From assembly GCF_012928505.1 (NCBI RefSeq), contig NZ_JABBJN010000010.1, positions 62,001-126,000 on the forward strand: a stretch of 64,000 bases of DNA. The letters run 5' to 3'. This document shows positions 62,774 to 64,000 of the stretch, piece by piece. Position 1 is the first letter of the stretch. Each line of letters opens with the position of its first letter. The position numbers and the translations under genes are program-made. A model generated the notes under the pieces. It was not told the origin of the DNA and made no database searches. It was given only the letters and a program-made list of their open reading frames with translations. This DNA comes from Achromobacter sp. Bel (lineage in GTDB: Bacteria; Pseudomonadota; Gammaproteobacteria; Burkholderiales; Burkholderiaceae_B).

Positions 62774-63742
62774 TCAGTCGATACGGGCGCCGGACTGCTT
62801 CACGATGCCGGCCCACAGCGCGTGGTCCTTGCGCAGGCGTTCGCTGAACGCTTCCGGCGTGCCGCCCAGGACTTCGCCGCCTTCGGCGCGTATCTTCTGC
62901 TGGTATTCGTCGCTGGCCATGGCCTTGTTGGCCGCCGCGTTCAGGGTCTGGATCACATCGGGCGGCGTGCCCGCCGGCACCATCAGACCGAACCAGGTGT
63001 TGGCGTCGAAGCCCGAGTAGCCGGCCTCGCTGACGGTGGGCACATCGGGCAGTTCGGCGACGCGCTTGGCCGAGGTGACCGCCAGCGCGCGCAGCTTGCC
63101 CGTGCGGATCTGGCCCAGAGCGGTGGGGATGGACGACATGAACAACTGCACCTGGCCGCCGAACAGGTCATTGAGCGCCTGGTTGGCGCCCTTGTAGGGG
63201 ATGTGCTGCAGCTTGATGCCGGCCGACTGTTGCAGCAGTTCGGCGGTCAGGTGCGCGACGGTGCCGTTGCCCGGCGATGCGAAGTTCAGTTCGCCGGGCT
63301 GGGCCTTGGCCTGCGTGATCACGTCGGCCAGGGTCTGGTAACGGGAATTGGACGCCACCACCAGCACCAGCGGCGCCGTGGCCACCAGCGCGACCGGCGC
63401 CAGGTCGCGGGCGGGGTTGTAGGACAGCTTGCTGTAGAGCGACGGATTGATGGCCAGATTGCTGGTCTGCCCCAGCACCAGCGTGTAGCCGTCCGGCGCG
63501 GACTTCACGGCGGTTTCCACGCCCAGGTTGCCGCCGGCCCCGGGGCGGTTTTCGGCCACCAGGTTCCAGCCCGAGGTCTTGTTCAGCGCCACGCCCAGCT
63601 CGCGGGCGATGATGTCGGTGCCACCGCCGGGGGGGAACGGCACGATCAGGCGGATGGGGCGGTCGGGGAAGGTTTGGGCCAGCGCGCTGGCGCCGATCGC
63701 GAGGCCGCCGATCAGCGCGGCCGCTTGGGAAAGCAATTTCAT
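62774..63742 (-). CDS. Bug/TctC-family periplasmic solute receptor
   Basis: A 322-residue receptor with a signal peptide (M-K-L-L-S-Q-A-A-A-L-I-G-G, cleavage after A-L-A) and the landmarks F-P-D-R-P-I-R-L-I-V-P-F-P-P-G-G-G-T-D, V-A-E-N-R-P-G-A-G-G and H-I-P-Y-K-G-A-N. GGAGAC precedes the start; a longer frame adds 43 codons through the divergent promoter. It leads the operon with the RraA-type aldolase and dehydrogenase. Confidence 0.92.
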   Translation of the reverse strand: MKLLSQAAALIGGLAIGASALAQTFPDRPIRLIVPFPPGGGTDIIARELGVALNKTSGWNLVAENRPGAGGNLGVETAVKSAPDGYTLVLGQTSNLAINPSLYSKLSYNPARDLAPVALVATAPLVLVVASNSRYQTLADVITQAKAQPGELNFASPGNGTVAHLTAELLQQSAGIKLQHIPYKGANQALNDLFGGQVQLFMSSIPTALGQIRTGKLRALAVTSAKRVAELPDVPTVSEAGYSGFDANTWFGLMVPAGTPPDVIQTLNAAANKAMASDEYQQKIRAEGGEVLGGTPEAFSERLRKDHALWAGIVKQSGARID

Positions 63743-63814
63743 GGTTGTCTCCGGTCTTATGGGGATGCTTCTTTGCGCCGGTCCGTCGGGTGCGGATCTG
63801 TGGGCGGGTTCCAC

Positions 63815-63851
63815 TATAGAAATGCGTTTCGCTCTATACAATGGCGTTTCG
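63815..63851. promoter_or_regulatory. IclR/Bug divergent control region
   Basis: TATAGA-N12-TCTATA (63815-63838) encloses the first of two direct repeats GCGTTTCG (63824-63831 and 63844-63851, 20 bases apart). The gap separates the Bug operon from the regulator that starts at 63892, which makes it the probable operator. Confidence 0.55.
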
Positions 63852-63891
63852 TCTGGCAAAACGCGGTGCATGCCGTGAAACGGAAAGGAAC

Positions 63892-64000
63892 ATGAAGAAA
63901 ACGCCTGGAAGACCGGCGGAACCGGCGCGCTCCGCCACCGCCGTCGAGGACCGGGAGTCGGGCGGCGTCATCGCCGTGGCGCGCGCACTGCGCCTGTTGG
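63892..64000 (+). CDS. IclR-family regulator, N-terminal start (partial)
   Basis: Only the first 36 codons are in the window. After a basic disordered start (M-K-K-T-P-G-R-P) comes G-G-V-I-A-V-A-R-A-L-R-L-L, the way many IclR regulators enter the first helix of the winged helix (S-V-x-R-A-L-x-L-L). A strong ribosome-binding site (AAAGGA) precedes the start. It is divergent from the Bug/RraA/dehydrogenase operon and probably controls it. The rest must be read beyond the window. Confidence 0.7.
   Translation, partial: MKKTPGRPAEPARSATAVEDRESGGVIAVARALRLL

Overview
The window is a high-G+C betaproteobacterial chromosome segment, most likely from the family Alcaligenaceae (Achromobacter/Bordetella type). 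The family-level call rests on five complete Bug/TctC-type periplasmic receptors, five complete LysR regulators and the core gene order amgK-murU / lptD-surA-rsmA and glyQ-glyS-gmhB-plsC. The genus is inferred from general resemblance and was not tested. No rRNA, tRNA, integrase, transposase or CRISPR array was recognised.

Left part (1-25 kb) is accessory and regulatory. It opens with the end of a DapA/NAL-family aldolase coupled to a Bug receptor, a LysR regulator and a serC paralogue. Next comes a lower-G+C stretch (about 3.6-7.7 kb) with a class D beta-lactamase, a 526-residue protein I cannot assign with a truncated coupled partner, a DAO-type FAD oxidoreductase and a 57-codon single-pass membrane protein. 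Then follow a rhodanese divergent from an FtrA-type GlxA/AraC regulator, an SDR-LysR pair divergent from an MFS-SDR operon, and a symmetrical sulfatase locus (13.7-22.1 kb). That locus holds two paralogous formylglycine-type sulfatases, two Bug receptors, two LysR regulators and a D-2-hydroxyacid dehydrogenase, with a perfect palindrome at the divergent promoter. A further LysR gene sits behind a 38-base dyad and six 14-base tandem repeats.

Middle part (25-48 kb) starts with the complete exonuclease-DNA ligase-Lhr helicase-phosphoesterase DNA-repair operon, then a membrane protein, a HAD hydrolase, an OmpA-like lipoprotein and a pterin dehydratase. A three-gene operon with 4-base overlaps follows (FAD aromatic hydroxylase, DUF2783-like small protein, MarR regulator), with two palindromes in its promoter. 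Then come cell-envelope genes: the MurNAc-recycling pair amgK-murU divergent from lptD-surA-rsmA. SurA carries unusually long Pro/Ala/Gln linkers. Glycerate kinase and pyruvate kinase lie divergently, followed by a fused SpmA/SpmB-type membrane protein.

Right part (48-64 kb) carries a large acyl-CoA dehydrogenase, peptide deformylase, glyoxalase I, a PhnW-like aminotransferase, a DUF45 metallopeptidase, the plsC-gmhB-glyS-glyQ operon, a crotonase and a class I fumarase. It ends with a Bug/RraA/D-2-hydroxyacid dehydrogenase catabolic operon divergent from an IclR-type regulator cut by the window end. Between crotonase and fumarase lies a five-copy array of an 84-base hairpin-rich repeat. A single shortened, inverted copy of the same element lies between def and gloA.

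No fully new multi-gene system could be proved. The best candidates for something undescribed are the unassigned 526-aa protein with its truncated partner, the small membrane protein beside the FAD oxidoreductase, the dual-sulfatase locus and the two repeat families.
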